Of a DNA stretch of 34,179 bases, positions 16,469 to 24,955 are shown in pieces. Source of the DNA: Bacteroidota bacterium (GTDB lineage Bacteria > Bacteroidota > Bacteroidia > Sphingobacteriales > Sphingobacteriaceae); assembly GCA_018266935.1 (NCBI GenBank), contig JAFDZL010000495.1:1-34179 (forward strand), given 5' to 3'. Each line of letters starts with the position of its first letter. Within the stretch, counting starts at the first letter, position 1. The notes under the pieces were generated by a model. That model was not told the origin of the DNA. It made no database searches and saw only the letters and a program-made list of their open reading frames with translations. The position numbers and the translations under genes are program-made.

Positions 16469-17116
16469 CTAAATCATTTTCTCGCCATATGCCAGATCCC
16501 CCGCATCACCCAATCCCGGAACGATATACGCCTTCGAAGTCATTTCCTCATCCACAGCCCCAACCCAGATATGCGCCTTGGGCAGATGCGCCTTAACATG
16601 CTCGATGCCGATCGTGCTGGCAATGATTGCTGCTATGTGCAGTTCTTTAATGGAGAACATGGCCAGCAACTCCTTACATACATCTACCATACTTTGGCCG
16701 GTGGCCAGCATGGTATCACACATGATCAAAGTATGCCCGTCAAGGTTGGGCGTCGAGATATGATCGATATTGATGATAAAATCGCCGTTCTTTCGCACTT
16801 TGCGATAAGCAGTAATAAAAGCGGACGGCGATTTATCGAAATAGTTTAGAAAACCCTGGTGAAAGGGTAAGCCAGCACGTAAAATGGTGCCCAGCACCGG
16901 GTAGGCGACCGGCACGTTCACAGCGGCAATGCCCAGCGGTGTTTGCACCTCCACCGGCGTGTACTTCAGTTTTTTACTGATCTCGTAGGCCAGTATTTCA
17001 CCTAATCGTTCCTGGTTACGCCGAAACCTGGCCATATCCAATTGGGTATTGGCGTCGCGCAGTTCGGCGATGAACTGGTTGCCCAAAGTGTTGGTTTTGT
17101 TCAGTACGAAAAGCAT
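16469..17116 (-). CDS. upp: Uracil phosphoribosyltransferase
   Basis: This 215-residue enzyme makes UMP from uracil and PRPP in pyrimidine salvage. The PRPP-binding loop MCDTMLATGQSMVD, the preceding VLGTILRAGLPFHQGF and the C-terminal uracil-site stretch KAYIVPGLGDAGDLAYG are clear. ATG 17114-17116 gives MLFVLNKTNTLGNQFIAELR, where Bacteroidota homologues usually begin. The frame stays open for 42 more codons up to a GTG at 17242, but that extension (QKEKYLVRFQFKSF and so on) has no counterpart I know and is probably untranslated. It is divergent from uvrB. Confidence 0.92.
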   Translation of the reverse strand: MLFVLNKTNTLGNQFIAELRDANTQLDMARFRRNQERLGEILAYEISKKLKYTPVEVQTPLGIAAVNVPVAYPVLGTILRAGLPFHQGFLNYFDKSPSAFITAYRKVRKNGDFIINIDHISTPNLDGHTLIMCDTMLATGQSMVDVCKELLAMFSIKELHIAAIIASTIGIEHVKAHLPKAHIWVGAVDEEMTSKAYIVPGLGDAGDLAYGEKMI

Positions 17117-17306
17117 GTCTAAATCTACTGATTTTGGGCGCAATCTTTCTAATACTACCATAGGGGCGAATGATTTAAACTGAAACCTGACTAAATACTT
17201 TTCTTTTTGAATTAACGTCTCGTTTTTGCTTAAGTTTTCCACTTTTGAACTATTTGATTTCGACTCATATTATGTTTAACCTGCTGACATAATGTTGTCA
17301 AAACCG

Positions 17307-17329
17307 ATCAGCAATTTTGTATTGCTGAT
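17307..17329. promoter_or_regulatory. Perfect 9-bp inverted repeat in the upp/uvrB divergent region
   Basis: ATCAGCAAT-TTTGT-ATTGCTGAT is a perfect dyad of 9-base arms with a 5-base spacer, centred about 88 bases before the uvrB ATG. Dyads of this size between divergent genes are often operators. It matches no SOS box I know. A second, weaker dyad TGACA/TGTCA lies about 20 bases to the left. Confidence 0.45.
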
Positions 17330-17387
17330 GTGGCATTAACCTGACGGTGTGCGAAACAATCTCAACCGGATGGCATTATTTAATTCG

Positions 17388-17395
17388 TATTTTTG
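17388..17395 (+). promoter_or_regulatory. Candidate -7 box for uvrB
   Basis: TATTTTTG is a perfect match to TAnnTTTG, 10 bases before the uvrB ATG. No convincing -33 TTTG is found 19-23 bases upstream, so the call rests on one element. Confidence 0.4.
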
Positions 17396-17405
17396 TTAAA
17401 TCTCT

Positions 17406-19430
17406 ATGGATTTCAAATTAACTTCCCAATACCAACCCACCGGCGACCAGCCCGAAGCGATACGTCAATTGGTGGACGGTGTTATAAATGGTGATACGTA
17501 TCAAACCCTGCTTGGTGTAACAGGCTCCGGAAAAACTTTTACGGTTGCCAACCTTATTGCCCAAACACAGCGCCCGACACTCATCCTCAGCCATAACAAA
17601 ACCCTTGCCGCACAGCTTTACGGCGAGTTCAAACAGTTCTTCCCCGAGAACGCCGTGAATTATTTTGTATCCTACTACGACTACTACCAGCCCGAGGCTT
17701 TTATCCCCTCGACGAACACCTATATCGAAAAAGACCTTAACATTAACGAAGAGATCGAAAAACTGCGTCTGCGCACCACTTCTGCCTTAATGTCGGGCCG
17801 GAGGGATGTGATCGTTGTATCGTCCATTTCGTGTATATACGGTATGGGTAACCCGGAAGATTTTAAGGATTCGGTATTTCGTTTCGCGGTCGGCACCAGG
17901 ATCAGCCGCAACGCGTTCCTGCACAGGTTGGTTGAGATATTATACGCCCGCACGACCGCAGATTTTCGTAGAGGAACATTTCGCGTGAAGGGCGATGTAG
18001 TGGATATTTATCCGGCTTATCTGGACTATGCTTATCGTGTTTCATTCTTTGGCGACGATATCGAGGAATTGAGCACCTTCGAGCCATCAACGGGAAAAAC
18101 CCTGGAGAAAATGACGCACATGGTTATTTTCCCGGCCAACCTGTACGTGGCCCCGCGCGAACGTTTCCAGCAATCCATCTGGGCCATACAGGAGGAACTG
18201 GAAGTACGCAAACAGCAGTTCATCAATGACCAGCGTTTTTTGGAGGCTAAACGTTTGGAAGAAAGAGTCAATTACGACCTGGAGATGATCCGGGAACTGG
18301 GCTATTGTTCGGGTATCGAGAACTATTCGCGGTTTTTTGATGGCCGAAAGCCAGGCGCAAGGCCTTTCTGCCTGCTGGATTACTTCCCGGACGATTATTT
18401 GATGGTGATAGACGAGAGCCACGTAACCGTACCGCAGATCAGGGCTATGTACGGCGGCGACCGCTCGCGTAAGATATCATTGGTTGAATACGGCTTCCGG
18501 CTGCCCGCGGCTTTAGATAACCGGCCGCTCAATTTCCAGGAGTTTGAGCGACTGGCGCCGCAGACCATTTATGTAAGCGCTACGCCCGGTGATTTCGAAC
18601 TGGAAAAATCCGGCGGTGTGGTGGTGGAGCAGGTGATTCGCCCTACGGGGCTGCTCGATCCGGTGATCGACGTGCGCCCGGTGATCAACCAGGTGGATGA
18701 TCTTTTGGAGGAAGTTGACCAGACCGTCAAAAAAGGCGACCGTGTGCTGGTAACAACATTGACCAAGCGTATGTCCGAAGAGTTAGCCAAATACATGGAT
18801 CGTCTCGGTATCAAATGCCGCTATATTCACAGTGAGGTGAAGACTTTAGATCGCGTGGAGATATTGCGCGGCCTGCGCTTAGGCGAATTCGACGTGTTAA
18901 TCGGTATCAACCTGCTGCGTGAAGGTTTGGACTTGCCCGAAGTATCCTTAGTGGCGATATTGGACGCCGATAAAGAAGGCTTCCTGCGTTCCGAACGTTC
19001 GTTGATACAAACCATCGGCCGCGCCGCGCGTAACGACCGCGGACGGGTGATCATGTATGCCGATACGATCACAGAATCGATGCAGATCACGATAGACGAG
19101 ACCAACCGCCGCCGCGAAAAGCAGATCGCTTATAACCTGGAGCATGGCATTGTACCGAAAACGGTCGGCAAATCACGCGAAGCGATCATCGAACAAACCT
19201 CGGTCGTAGATTTTGTAGGCGGGGTGCAAAAAGCCTATGTGGAGTCGGAAGCCTTATCCATCGCCGCCGATCCCATTGTTCAGTACATGACCAAACCCGA
19301 CTTGAAAAAAGCCATCGAAAATACGCGCAAGGAAATGCTTACCGCCGCCAAGGATATGGATTTCCTGCTTGCCGCCAAGCTTCGCGATGAAATGTTCGCT
19401 TTGGAAAAGATGATGGAAGAAAGATTTTAA
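17406..19430 (+). CDS. uvrB: Excinuclease ABC subunit UvrB
   Basis: This 674-residue protein is the damage-verifying helicase-like subunit of nucleotide excision repair; it is loaded by UvrA and recruits UvrC. Walker A is LLGVTGSGKTFT (35-46). The beta-hairpin region that inserts between strands is YFVSYYDYYQPEAFIPSTNT (about 88-107). The DEAD-like box is MVIDESHVTVPQ, followed by motif V/VI sequence (GINLLREGLDLPEVSLVAIL, QTIGRAARNDRG). The C-terminal UVR motif (DLKKAIENTRKEMLTAAKDM and on) contacts UvrC. Length is normal. A large palindromic repeat begins at the last base of its stop codon. Confidence 0.97.
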   Translation: MDFKLTSQYQPTGDQPEAIRQLVDGVINGDTYQTLLGVTGSGKTFTVANLIAQTQRPTLILSHNKTLAAQLYGEFKQFFPENAVNYFVSYYDYYQPEAFIPSTNTYIEKDLNINEEIEKLRLRTTSALMSGRRDVIVVSSISCIYGMGNPEDFKDSVFRFAVGTRISRNAFLHRLVEILYARTTADFRRGTFRVKGDVVDIYPAYLDYAYRVSFFGDDIEELSTFEPSTGKTLEKMTHMVIFPANLYVAPRERFQQSIWAIQEELEVRKQQFINDQRFLEAKRLEERVNYDLEMIRELGYCSGIENYSRFFDGRKPGARPFCLLDYFPDDYLMVIDESHVTVPQIRAMYGGDRSRKISLVEYGFRLPAALDNRPLNFQEFERLAPQTIYVSATPGDFELEKSGGVVVEQVIRPTGLLDPVIDVRPVINQVDDLLEEVDQTVKKGDRVLVTTLTKRMSEELAKYMDRLGIKCRYIHSEVKTLDRVEILRGLRLGEFDVLIGINLLREGLDLPEVSLVAILDADKEGFLRSERSLIQTIGRAARNDRGRVIMYADTITESMQITIDETNRRREKQIAYNLEHGIVPKTVGKSREAIIEQTSVVDFVGGVQKAYVESEALSIAADPIVQYMTKPDLKKAIENTRKEMLTAAKDMDFLLAAKLRDEMFALEKMMEERF

Positions 19431-19550
19431 TGTGCAGATATGCAGATGTGCGAATGTGCAAATGGGTTCATGTGCCAAGCATTTACACATCAAATATCAT
19501 CAGTAAATCATAATTCATCTGCACATCTGCATATTTGCACATCCGCACAT
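19430..19550. repeat. 35-bp inverted repeat of ATGTGCA/ATGCAGATG words after uvrB
   Basis: Arms at 19430-19464 and 19516-19550 are imperfect reverse complements made of tandem words such as ATGTGCAGAT, ATGCAGATGTGC and ATGTGCAAATG. The left arm starts at the last base of the uvrB stop. It can form a long hairpin and may end the uvrB transcript, but the internal word repetition suggests a dispersed repeat family. Confidence 0.7.
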
Positions 19551-19628
19551 AAAACTGTGTAATATTTTGGGCCCTCATTCGTCCTAACTGATAGATAGCG
19601 TTATAAAACATTTTCAGTTATATAACCT

Positions 19629-19636
19629 TATATTTG
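19629..19636 (+). promoter_or_regulatory. Candidate -7 box for the DUF4834 gene
   Basis: TATATTTG matches TAnnTTTG exactly and lies 19 bases before the ATG at 19656. No clear -33 element is at the expected distance. Confidence 0.45.
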
Positions 19637-19655
19637 TAGGCTTAAATTATCCAAA

Positions 19656-19913
19656 ATGGAATTTATTCGTTTCCTGTTCATAGCGATACTCGTATTATAC
19701 ATCATACGCAGCCTGGTGCGCCTGGTGCTGCCCATGCTTTTCCAGAGCGTGGTTAACAAAGCGCAGGAGCATGCCCAGCAACAGCATCAGCAACAATACC
19801 GCGCAAAACAGCCCGAAGGCAAAGTGACCGTGGATTACGTACCCGAAAAGAAAAAGAAAGGCACAATTTCTGATTCGGCGGGGGATTTTATTGATTACGA
19901 AGAAGTAAAATGA
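19656..19913 (+). CDS. DUF4834 family small membrane protein
   Basis: This 85-residue protein has one N-terminal membrane helix (about 5-32, RFLFIAILVLYIIRSLVRLV), a Gln/His-rich coil (AQEHAQQQHQQQYRAK) and a C-terminal GKVTVDYVPEKKKKGTI plus DFIDYEEVK. That ending matches the Bacteroidota DUF4834 family, of unknown function. The ATG at 19656 follows a candidate promoter, and the stop overlaps the next gene start by four bases (ATGA), so the two are coupled. Confidence 0.75.
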   Translation: MEFIRFLFIAILVLYIIRSLVRLVLPMLFQSVVNKAQEHAQQQHQQQYRAKQPEGKVTVDYVPEKKKKGTISDSAGDFIDYEEVK

Positions 19914-20197
19914 GCATAGACCGCGGCGGAGCCGGACCCGTATTCAAACGCAGGCACTTCGGAAACCCGCAGGTATTTAATGTTATTGTCACTAACTACG
20001 TCGTTGTCTTCTTCGGCCTAATGCTATTCGTCAATTCAAAACATCATATTCATTGGTTCTTTTGGGTGGTGATGGGCGTACTGGCGGCCTATAATGTTTT
20101 CATGATCTACAGGCACCGCGATGAGATCACCCTGGTTTCCATCATCGCGTATATCATCGGTCTTGCCGGTTTGCCGCTTATCTTTTTAATGGTTTGA
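19910..20197 (+). CDS. Small membrane protein of unknown function
   Basis: This 95-residue protein has a short charged N-terminus (MSIDRGGAGPVFKRRHFG) and three probable membrane helices: VFNVIVTNYVVVFFGLMLFV, HIHWFFWVVMGVLAAYNVFM and LVSIIAYIIGLAGLPLIFLM. The basic N-terminus suggests the cytoplasm-inside orientation. It overlaps the DUF4834 gene by ATGA, so the two products may act together. I do not recognise a family. Confidence 0.7.
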   Translation: MSIDRGGAGPVFKRRHFGNPQVFNVIVTNYVVVFFGLMLFVNSKHHIHWFFWVVMGVLAAYNVFMIYRHRDEITLVSIIAYIIGLAGLPLIFLMV

Positions 20198-20258
20198 CCC
20201 GCACCGGCATTGTTACTTAAGGCGGGTAAAATTTAATTCCATTTATAAGCCAAATTTC

Positions 20259-20266
20259 TATTTTTG
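20259..20266 (+). promoter_or_regulatory. Candidate -7 box for the YfhO gene
   Basis: TATTTTTG matches TAnnTTTG exactly, 35 bases before the ATG at 20302. A TTTA at 20232-20235 could be a degenerate -33 element with 23-base spacing. Confidence 0.4.
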
Positions 20267-20301
20267 GGGAATTTTATTTTTTTGTCCCTAAAAAAACTCA
20301 G

Positions 20302-22773
20302 ATGAGCAACTGGTTCAAACGCAATGGCATCCACCTGGCCATTACAGTCATATTTTTCGCGATCTGCTTATTTTATTTTTCCCCGGCGTTCCAGGGAAAA
20401 GCCCTTGGTCAAAGCGACGTCATCGGCGCGCAATCGACTCAAAAGGAGATCATGGATTACCGGGCAAAGGATACGACGATCCTTTGGACCGACCAGATCC
20501 TCGGCGGTATGCCCACTTACCAGGTATGGGCGCCTTATTCGCACAATATCGCCAATTACGCGGTTGACGCCGTTGCCAAATTGTTCCCTAATCCGGTGGG
20601 TATCATACTGATGCTGATGCTGGGTTCATACTTCCTTTTTATCGTCCTGAGACTGAATCCCTGGCTGGCAGCGGCCGGTGCGCTGGCTTTCACTTTCTCA
20701 TCTTACAATATTATTTACGTTGTCGTCGGGCACGTCAACCAGGAGATCGCTATCGCCTTTTTCGCGCCGATATTGGCTTCTGTTATTCTTATCCTAAGGG
20801 GCAGACACTGGACCGGGTTCGCTTTGCTGGCGCTGTTCCTTGCGGCCGAGATCAAGGCCAACCACATCCAGATGACCTATTACCTGATGATCGCTTTGCT
20901 GATACTCATGGTATTTGAATTGGTAAATGCTATCCGCACCAAACAAACCCAACAGTTCTTTAAAGCCCTGGCTTACATGGCCGGCGCCCTGGTGCTGGCA
21001 TTGATGGTGAATGCATCTGTTTTGTGGAGCACTTACGAATACGGCAAAGATTCAATCCGCGGCAAATCGAACCTTACAGCAGGCGTTAAGGAAGCAAGCA
21101 GCGGCGTTCCAAAAGAGTACGCTTACGAGTTCAGTGAAGGTGTCGGCGAATCTTTAACACTGCTTGTGCCCAACCTGTATGGCGGCGCTACTGCCGGTCC
21201 AGCCAATCCCGATTCGCACGTCGTAAAAGCGCTTGAGGATCTCAAGCAAACTCCTGAACAATCACAGGCAATTGCCCAGCAGTTTCCGATGTACTGGGGC
21301 GAAAAACCTTTTACCGAAGGCCCCTGGTACTTTGGCATACCGATATTGTTTCTGTTCGTACTTGGTTTATTTATTGTGAAGAACAGGATCAAATGGTGGC
21401 TGCTAGCGACCGTTGTGCTGACGTTGCTACTTTCTTTCGGTAAGAATTTCACACTAATCTCCGACCTGTTCTTCAACTACTTCCCGCTATATAATAAGTT
21501 CCGTGTGGTAGAGTCGATATTGACGGTGACCTCGCTATGCTTCCCGATACTGGCTTTGCTGGCGGTGGATGAGATCATAAAGTCGGCCGACAAAAAATCC
21601 CTCGTCAAAAAATTATTCATCACACTCTATATTGTTGGCGGCGTTACCGTCATCCTGGCCGCCGTTCCTGATATGTTCTTCTCGTTTAGGCCGAGCAACC
21701 ACCTTGAATTTGTACAACGGCTCACTCAGGCCACAGGCGGCGACTCAGGTGCGGCCAATTCGATAGCGAATGCACTGGTCCAGGATAGGATATCTGCCGC
21801 GCGCACAGATGCTTTGCGAACACTGCTGTTTGTAGCGCTCACATTTGCGTTGCTTTGGGCCTACCTTACCCAAAGACTGAAAAACACTGTCGCCTTTTCG
21901 GTGCTCTTCCTTATCGTTGTTGTAGCCGACCTGTTCACTATCGACAAACGTTACCTGAAAGACGAATACTTTGTAGATAAACAGCAGGTTCAGCCCCCGG
22001 CGCCGCGGCCGGTGGACGAATTCATCATGAAAGACACTGATCCCGATTTCCGCGTATTTGACACCAGCCAGGGAATCAATACCGACCGGACGACACCCTT
22101 TTTCTATAAATCAATAGGCGGTTATTCGGCGGCAAGGATGAAACGCTATCAAGAGCTGATTGAAAACCAGCTTTCGGCAAGCATCAACCATGATGTACTC
22201 GATATGCTGAATACCAAGTACATCATCGTGCAGGACCAGAAAACGGGCAACCTGAGCATGCAGCGCAATGAGACCGCCTGCGGCCATGCGTGGTTTGTAA
22301 AAGAAATTGAGTACGCAAAGAATGCGGATGACGAGATGAAAAAGATCACCGCGTTCTCACCAAAGGACAAAGCCATCGTCGATCAGCAGTATAAGAGCCT
22401 GATCGATGGCAAATCGCTGGCGATCGATCCAGCTGCAACTATTACCCTGGCTAAATATACACCCGATCACTTAACCTACAAGAGCAGCAGCGCTACAAAT
22501 GCTGTAGCCGTTTTCTCAGAGATCTATTACAATAAAGGCTGGAAGATGTACATTGATGGCAAAGAATCTCCGTATTTCCGCGCCGATTATTTATTACGTG
22601 CTGCGGTGATCCCGGTAGGTAACCACACCATCACTTTCGATTTCCACCCGGCATCATACTATACCGGCGAAACCATCTCGCTGGCAGGCTCGGTACTGCT
22701 GGTGTTATCCTTAGGCGGGGCGATATTTATGAGTTTCCGGCATAAGAAAGAAGAGGAGAAAAAGGAGGCATAG
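20302..22773 (+). CDS. YfhO-family polytopic membrane protein (GT-C-like)
   Basis: This 823-residue protein has an N-terminal helix (IHLAITVIFFAICLFYF), then a first extracytoplasmic loop, and about ten more membrane helices to about residue 560, ending with a last helix (ISLAGSVLLVLSLGGAIFM) near the C-terminus. Loop phrases such as GGMPTYQVW, FSSYNIIYVVVGHVNQE and IKANHIQMTYY are typical of the Bacteroidota branch of YfhO (PF09586). YfhO in Gram-positives helps glycosylate lipoteichoic acid, so a lipid-linked sugar transfer is a fair guess. The C-terminal part (KGWKMYIDGKESPYFRADYL) is the usual beta-rich outer domain. Gene is last before a strong palindrome at its 3' end. Confidence 0.8.
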   Translation: MSNWFKRNGIHLAITVIFFAICLFYFSPAFQGKALGQSDVIGAQSTQKEIMDYRAKDTTILWTDQILGGMPTYQVWAPYSHNIANYAVDAVAKLFPNPVGIILMLMLGSYFLFIVLRLNPWLAAAGALAFTFSSYNIIYVVVGHVNQEIAIAFFAPILASVILILRGRHWTGFALLALFLAAEIKANHIQMTYYLMIALLILMVFELVNAIRTKQTQQFFKALAYMAGALVLALMVNASVLWSTYEYGKDSIRGKSNLTAGVKEASSGVPKEYAYEFSEGVGESLTLLVPNLYGGATAGPANPDSHVVKALEDLKQTPEQSQAIAQQFPMYWGEKPFTEGPWYFGIPILFLFVLGLFIVKNRIKWWLLATVVLTLLLSFGKNFTLISDLFFNYFPLYNKFRVVESILTVTSLCFPILALLAVDEIIKSADKKSLVKKLFITLYIVGGVTVILAAVPDMFFSFRPSNHLEFVQRLTQATGGDSGAANSIANALVQDRISAARTDALRTLLFVALTFALLWAYLTQRLKNTVAFSVLFLIVVVADLFTIDKRYLKDEYFVDKQQVQPPAPRPVDEFIMKDTDPDFRVFDTSQGINTDRTTPFFYKSIGGYSAARMKRYQELIENQLSASINHDVLDMLNTKYIIVQDQKTGNLSMQRNETACGHAWFVKEIEYAKNADDEMKKITAFSPKDKAIVDQQYKSLIDGKSLAIDPAATITLAKYTPDHLTYKSSSATNAVAVFSEIYYNKGWKMYIDGKESPYFRADYLLRAAVIPVGNHTITFDFHPASYYTGETISLAGSVLLVLSLGGAIFMSFRHKKEEEKKEA

Positions 22774-22778
22774 GCTGC

Positions 22779-22870
22779 TGTCTGAACTAAGATTTATAGG
22801 ATTAAATAATTGTAAGATTCAAAATTGCAATCCTGGCTATCCTTGAATTCTACAAATCTTAGTTCAGACA
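22779..22870. repeat. 17-bp perfect inverted repeat TGTCTGAACTAAGATTT
   Basis: TGTCTGAACTAAGATTT at 22779-22795 is repeated in perfect reverse complement at 22854-22870, with more partial pairing inside (AGGATTAA, CAATCCTGG). It fills the gap between the convergent YfhO and glycosyltransferase genes. I recall very similar TCTGAAC...GATTT units between genes in many Bacteroidota, so a dispersed palindromic family is likely; it may also serve as a two-way terminator. Confidence 0.75.
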
Positions 22871-22871
22871 A

Positions 22872-23624
22872 TTAATCATTCGTCCTTCTATGCAGCAGCC
22901 AATACCACCCCAGGTTAAAGGCAATGACGATATGGTTGAAAAAGGTCCGTACCGGCCCGTAATGGTGCCGCATAATATGGTAGCGCTCTTTTAAGCTTTG
23001 GCGATGCCGCTTTTTCGACATGCCCCCTACCAGGTATTTGGCCACATACCGATTGACATTGACAATGGTTTTGGCCTTTTTCGCTGCGTTCAGTATCCAG
23101 TCGATATCGGCGCTTAACTCATATTTTCGGTTGAAAGGTTCGATGAGCGACCGCTTGATATAGATAGCCTGGTGGCTGATGCTCATCCCGTATTTAAAAC
23201 TGCGCCAGGTAAATTGCTCAGGCGCTTTGTGCCGGCGTTGCCCAAGGCTTTGACCCTGCTCATTGATCATTTCGGTTTCACCGTAATAGATGTCCGCGCC
23301 ATCGGCGGAAGCGAAAACGCCGGCAACGGTATCCTTGTCGTAAAACTCGTCGCCGGAATTCATGAATATCACATAGTCACCCGTGGCTAAAGCGAGGCCC
23401 TTATTCATCGCGTCATAAATACCTTCGTCCTCTTCGCTGACCAATTTGCTGATCTTGTCACCGTATTTTTTGACGATGTCCAATGTCCCATCGGTCGAAA
23501 GGCCATCGATAATAATATACTCGATATTCGGGTATTTTTGGCCCAAAACTGAAAGCATAGTCCTCTCGATGTGTTTGGCATCGTTGAAGACAATGGTGAT
23601 GACGGATAATTTAGGCCGGAACAT
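22872..23624 (-). CDS. Family 2 glycosyltransferase
   Basis: This 250-residue GT-A enzyme has the family 2 start LSVITIVFNDAKHIERTMLS, the nucleotide stretch IIDGLSTDGTLDIV, and FMNSGDEFYD in the DXD position. EDEGIYDAMNKGLALATGDY is diagnostic of the WcaA-like subgroup that acts in surface polysaccharide synthesis. The C-terminal part is basic (GGMSKKRHRQSLKERYHIMR) with a hydrophobic stretch near 233-243, suggesting membrane contact. Its ATG (23622-23624) overlaps the preceding GT4 gene by 14 bases, so the pair is one operon. Confidence 0.85.
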   Translation of the reverse strand: MFRPKLSVITIVFNDAKHIERTMLSVLGQKYPNIEYIIIDGLSTDGTLDIVKKYGDKISKLVSEEDEGIYDAMNKGLALATGDYVIFMNSGDEFYDKDTVAGVFASADGADIYYGETEMINEQGQSLGQRRHKAPEQFTWRSFKYGMSISHQAIYIKRSLIEPFNRKYELSADIDWILNAAKKAKTIVNVNRYVAKYLVGGMSKKRHRQSLKERYHIMRHHYGPVRTFFNHIVIAFNLGWYWLLHRRTND

Positions 23625-24918
23625 TAGCCCCTCCCGTCCCCTGAAGGGGAAGCTTTAATACATTCTTGTAAACTTCGACATATTTCTTTGCAATAATTTC
23701 TTCCGAAAATTTCTCCATCACTGTTTGCCTGGCATTTTCCTGTAGCTTTCCCCTGTCCGGATGGTTAATGATCCATTGCATGCCATCCGTAAAGCTTTCG
23801 GACGATCGGTATTCGGCCAGGTAGCCGTTCTGTTCGTGATCGACCATATCGGGTATGCCGCCCGTGGTAAATGCGATAACCGGCGTACTACAAGACAGGC
23901 TTTCCATTACGGTGTTGGGCAGATTATCCTCCAATGAGGGGATCAAAAAAGCATCCGCTGCCGAATAACACAATGCAAGCTTCTCATCGTCATTGATTGT
24001 CCCGAGGAAGCTGGTTTTGAACGGGAATTCGGGTATATCTTCTGTATTCCTGTTGCCGAACACGACCAACTCTATTTGATCTGCTTTATCGCCCAGGCTG
24101 TTCTTCAATAATTCCAGGCTTTCGAGTAAATAGCCCGTCCCCTTGTGCATATCCTTGCGCGAAGGCATAAAGCCGCTCAGGAAAACGAATTTATCTTTAG
24201 GCAAACCCAGCCGCTCTTTAGCGGACGTCTTATCAGTTGGCCTGAAAACATCCGTTTCCAGCGTATTCGGAATTCGGTTTACCGACTTACCTTTCATCAG
24301 GCTGCTTTCCGCGACAGAGTGCTGCATCCAGGCACTTGGCGCGATGATCGTAAAATCCAGTTTGGCATACGCATCCTCTTTTTGCAGCCATATCCTGTGC
24401 GATGCATCATTATCACCCGCGTCATTCAACAACGGGCAATTACCGCATTCGGCCTTGAAATGATCACAAGTATAGCGCACGTGACACCCCCCGGTGAAAG
24501 CATTGCTATCATGGAAGGTCCAAACGACGGGCTTATTCAATTTAGCTATTTCAGCGATGTGCTTTGGATTCAAAAACCCGTGATTGACCCAATGCAGATG
24601 GATGATATCAGCTTCTTTAACATCTTTATTGCGAATCACCGACCTGCCGAACCATGTAAACGAAAAAGGAGTTTTCACCGCTTTCAGGTATCGTTTGGCC
24701 CAAATACGCTCAAGTATGATCGAAGCTGCTGTCCGGGCTTTTTGAAACAAATTTGTGCTGAATTCCCCTATTTCAGGATTTTTCCCAAATTTGTAATGAA
24801 CGATGATTTTAGATTCGATACCTTGCCTTAGTAATGCGCGGTTTAGCCTGATACAGGCCCTGCCCGCTCCGCCGTTACCATCGTAGGTATTTAAATGCAC
24901 GACTTTCAAGATGTCCAA
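23611..24918 (-). CDS. Family 4 glycosyltransferase
   Basis: This GT-B enzyme of about 430 residues begins VVHLNTYDGNGGAGRACIRL, the glycine loop of GT4 proteins for surface glycans, and carries WVNHGFLNP plus WTFHDSNAFTGGCHVR with a cysteine group (CHVRYTC, CGNC) seen in this branch. The retaining-site stretch PSLEDNLPNTVMESLSCSTP holds the EX7E motif. No ATG is near the start: an in-frame TGA is five codons before TTG 24916-24918, while TTG at 24907-24909 would give MKVVHLN, closer to usual family starts. A perfect -7 box overlaps the first TTG, favouring the second. It is divergent from the tricorn-like gene. Confidence 0.85.
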   Translation of the reverse strand: MDILKVVHLNTYDGNGGAGRACIRLNRALLRQGIESKIIVHYKFGKNPEIGEFSTNLFQKARTAASIILERIWAKRYLKAVKTPFSFTWFGRSVIRNKDVKEADIIHLHWVNHGFLNPKHIAEIAKLNKPVVWTFHDSNAFTGGCHVRYTCDHFKAECGNCPLLNDAGDNDASHRIWLQKEDAYAKLDFTIIAPSAWMQHSVAESSLMKGKSVNRIPNTLETDVFRPTDKTSAKERLGLPKDKFVFLSGFMPSRKDMHKGTGYLLESLELLKNSLGDKADQIELVVFGNRNTEDIPEFPFKTSFLGTINDDEKLALCYSAADAFLIPSLEDNLPNTVMESLSCSTPVIAFTTGGIPDMVDHEQNGYLAEYRSSESFTDGMQWIINHPDRGKLQENARQTVMEKFSEEIIAKKYVEVYKNVLKLPLQGTGGANVPA

Positions 24919-24923
24919 AAATA
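24916..24923 (-). promoter_or_regulatory. Candidate -7 box overlapping the GT4 start
   Basis: Read on the minus strand this is TATTTTTG, a perfect TAnnTTTG. A TTG lies 24 bases upstream as possible -33 element. Transcription would begin near 24909-24912, after the first TTG codon, implying a near-leaderless message starting at TTG 24909. Confidence 0.35.
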
Positions 24924-24955
24924 CATTTATTCACCGCAAATAAATTTCAAGTGAT

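Noticed and set aside
17117-17242. N-terminal extension of upp from a GTG start
   Set aside because: The 42 extra residues have no family counterpart and ATG 17114-17116 gives a normal-length enzyme.
19430-19550. CRISPR array at the repeated ATGTGCA words
   Set aside because: Words are short, have no regular spacers and form one large dyad; no cas genes are present.
24145-24831. 228-codon plus-strand open frame inside the GT4 gene
   Set aside because: The minus-strand frame carries all GT4 motifs; the antisense product looks random.
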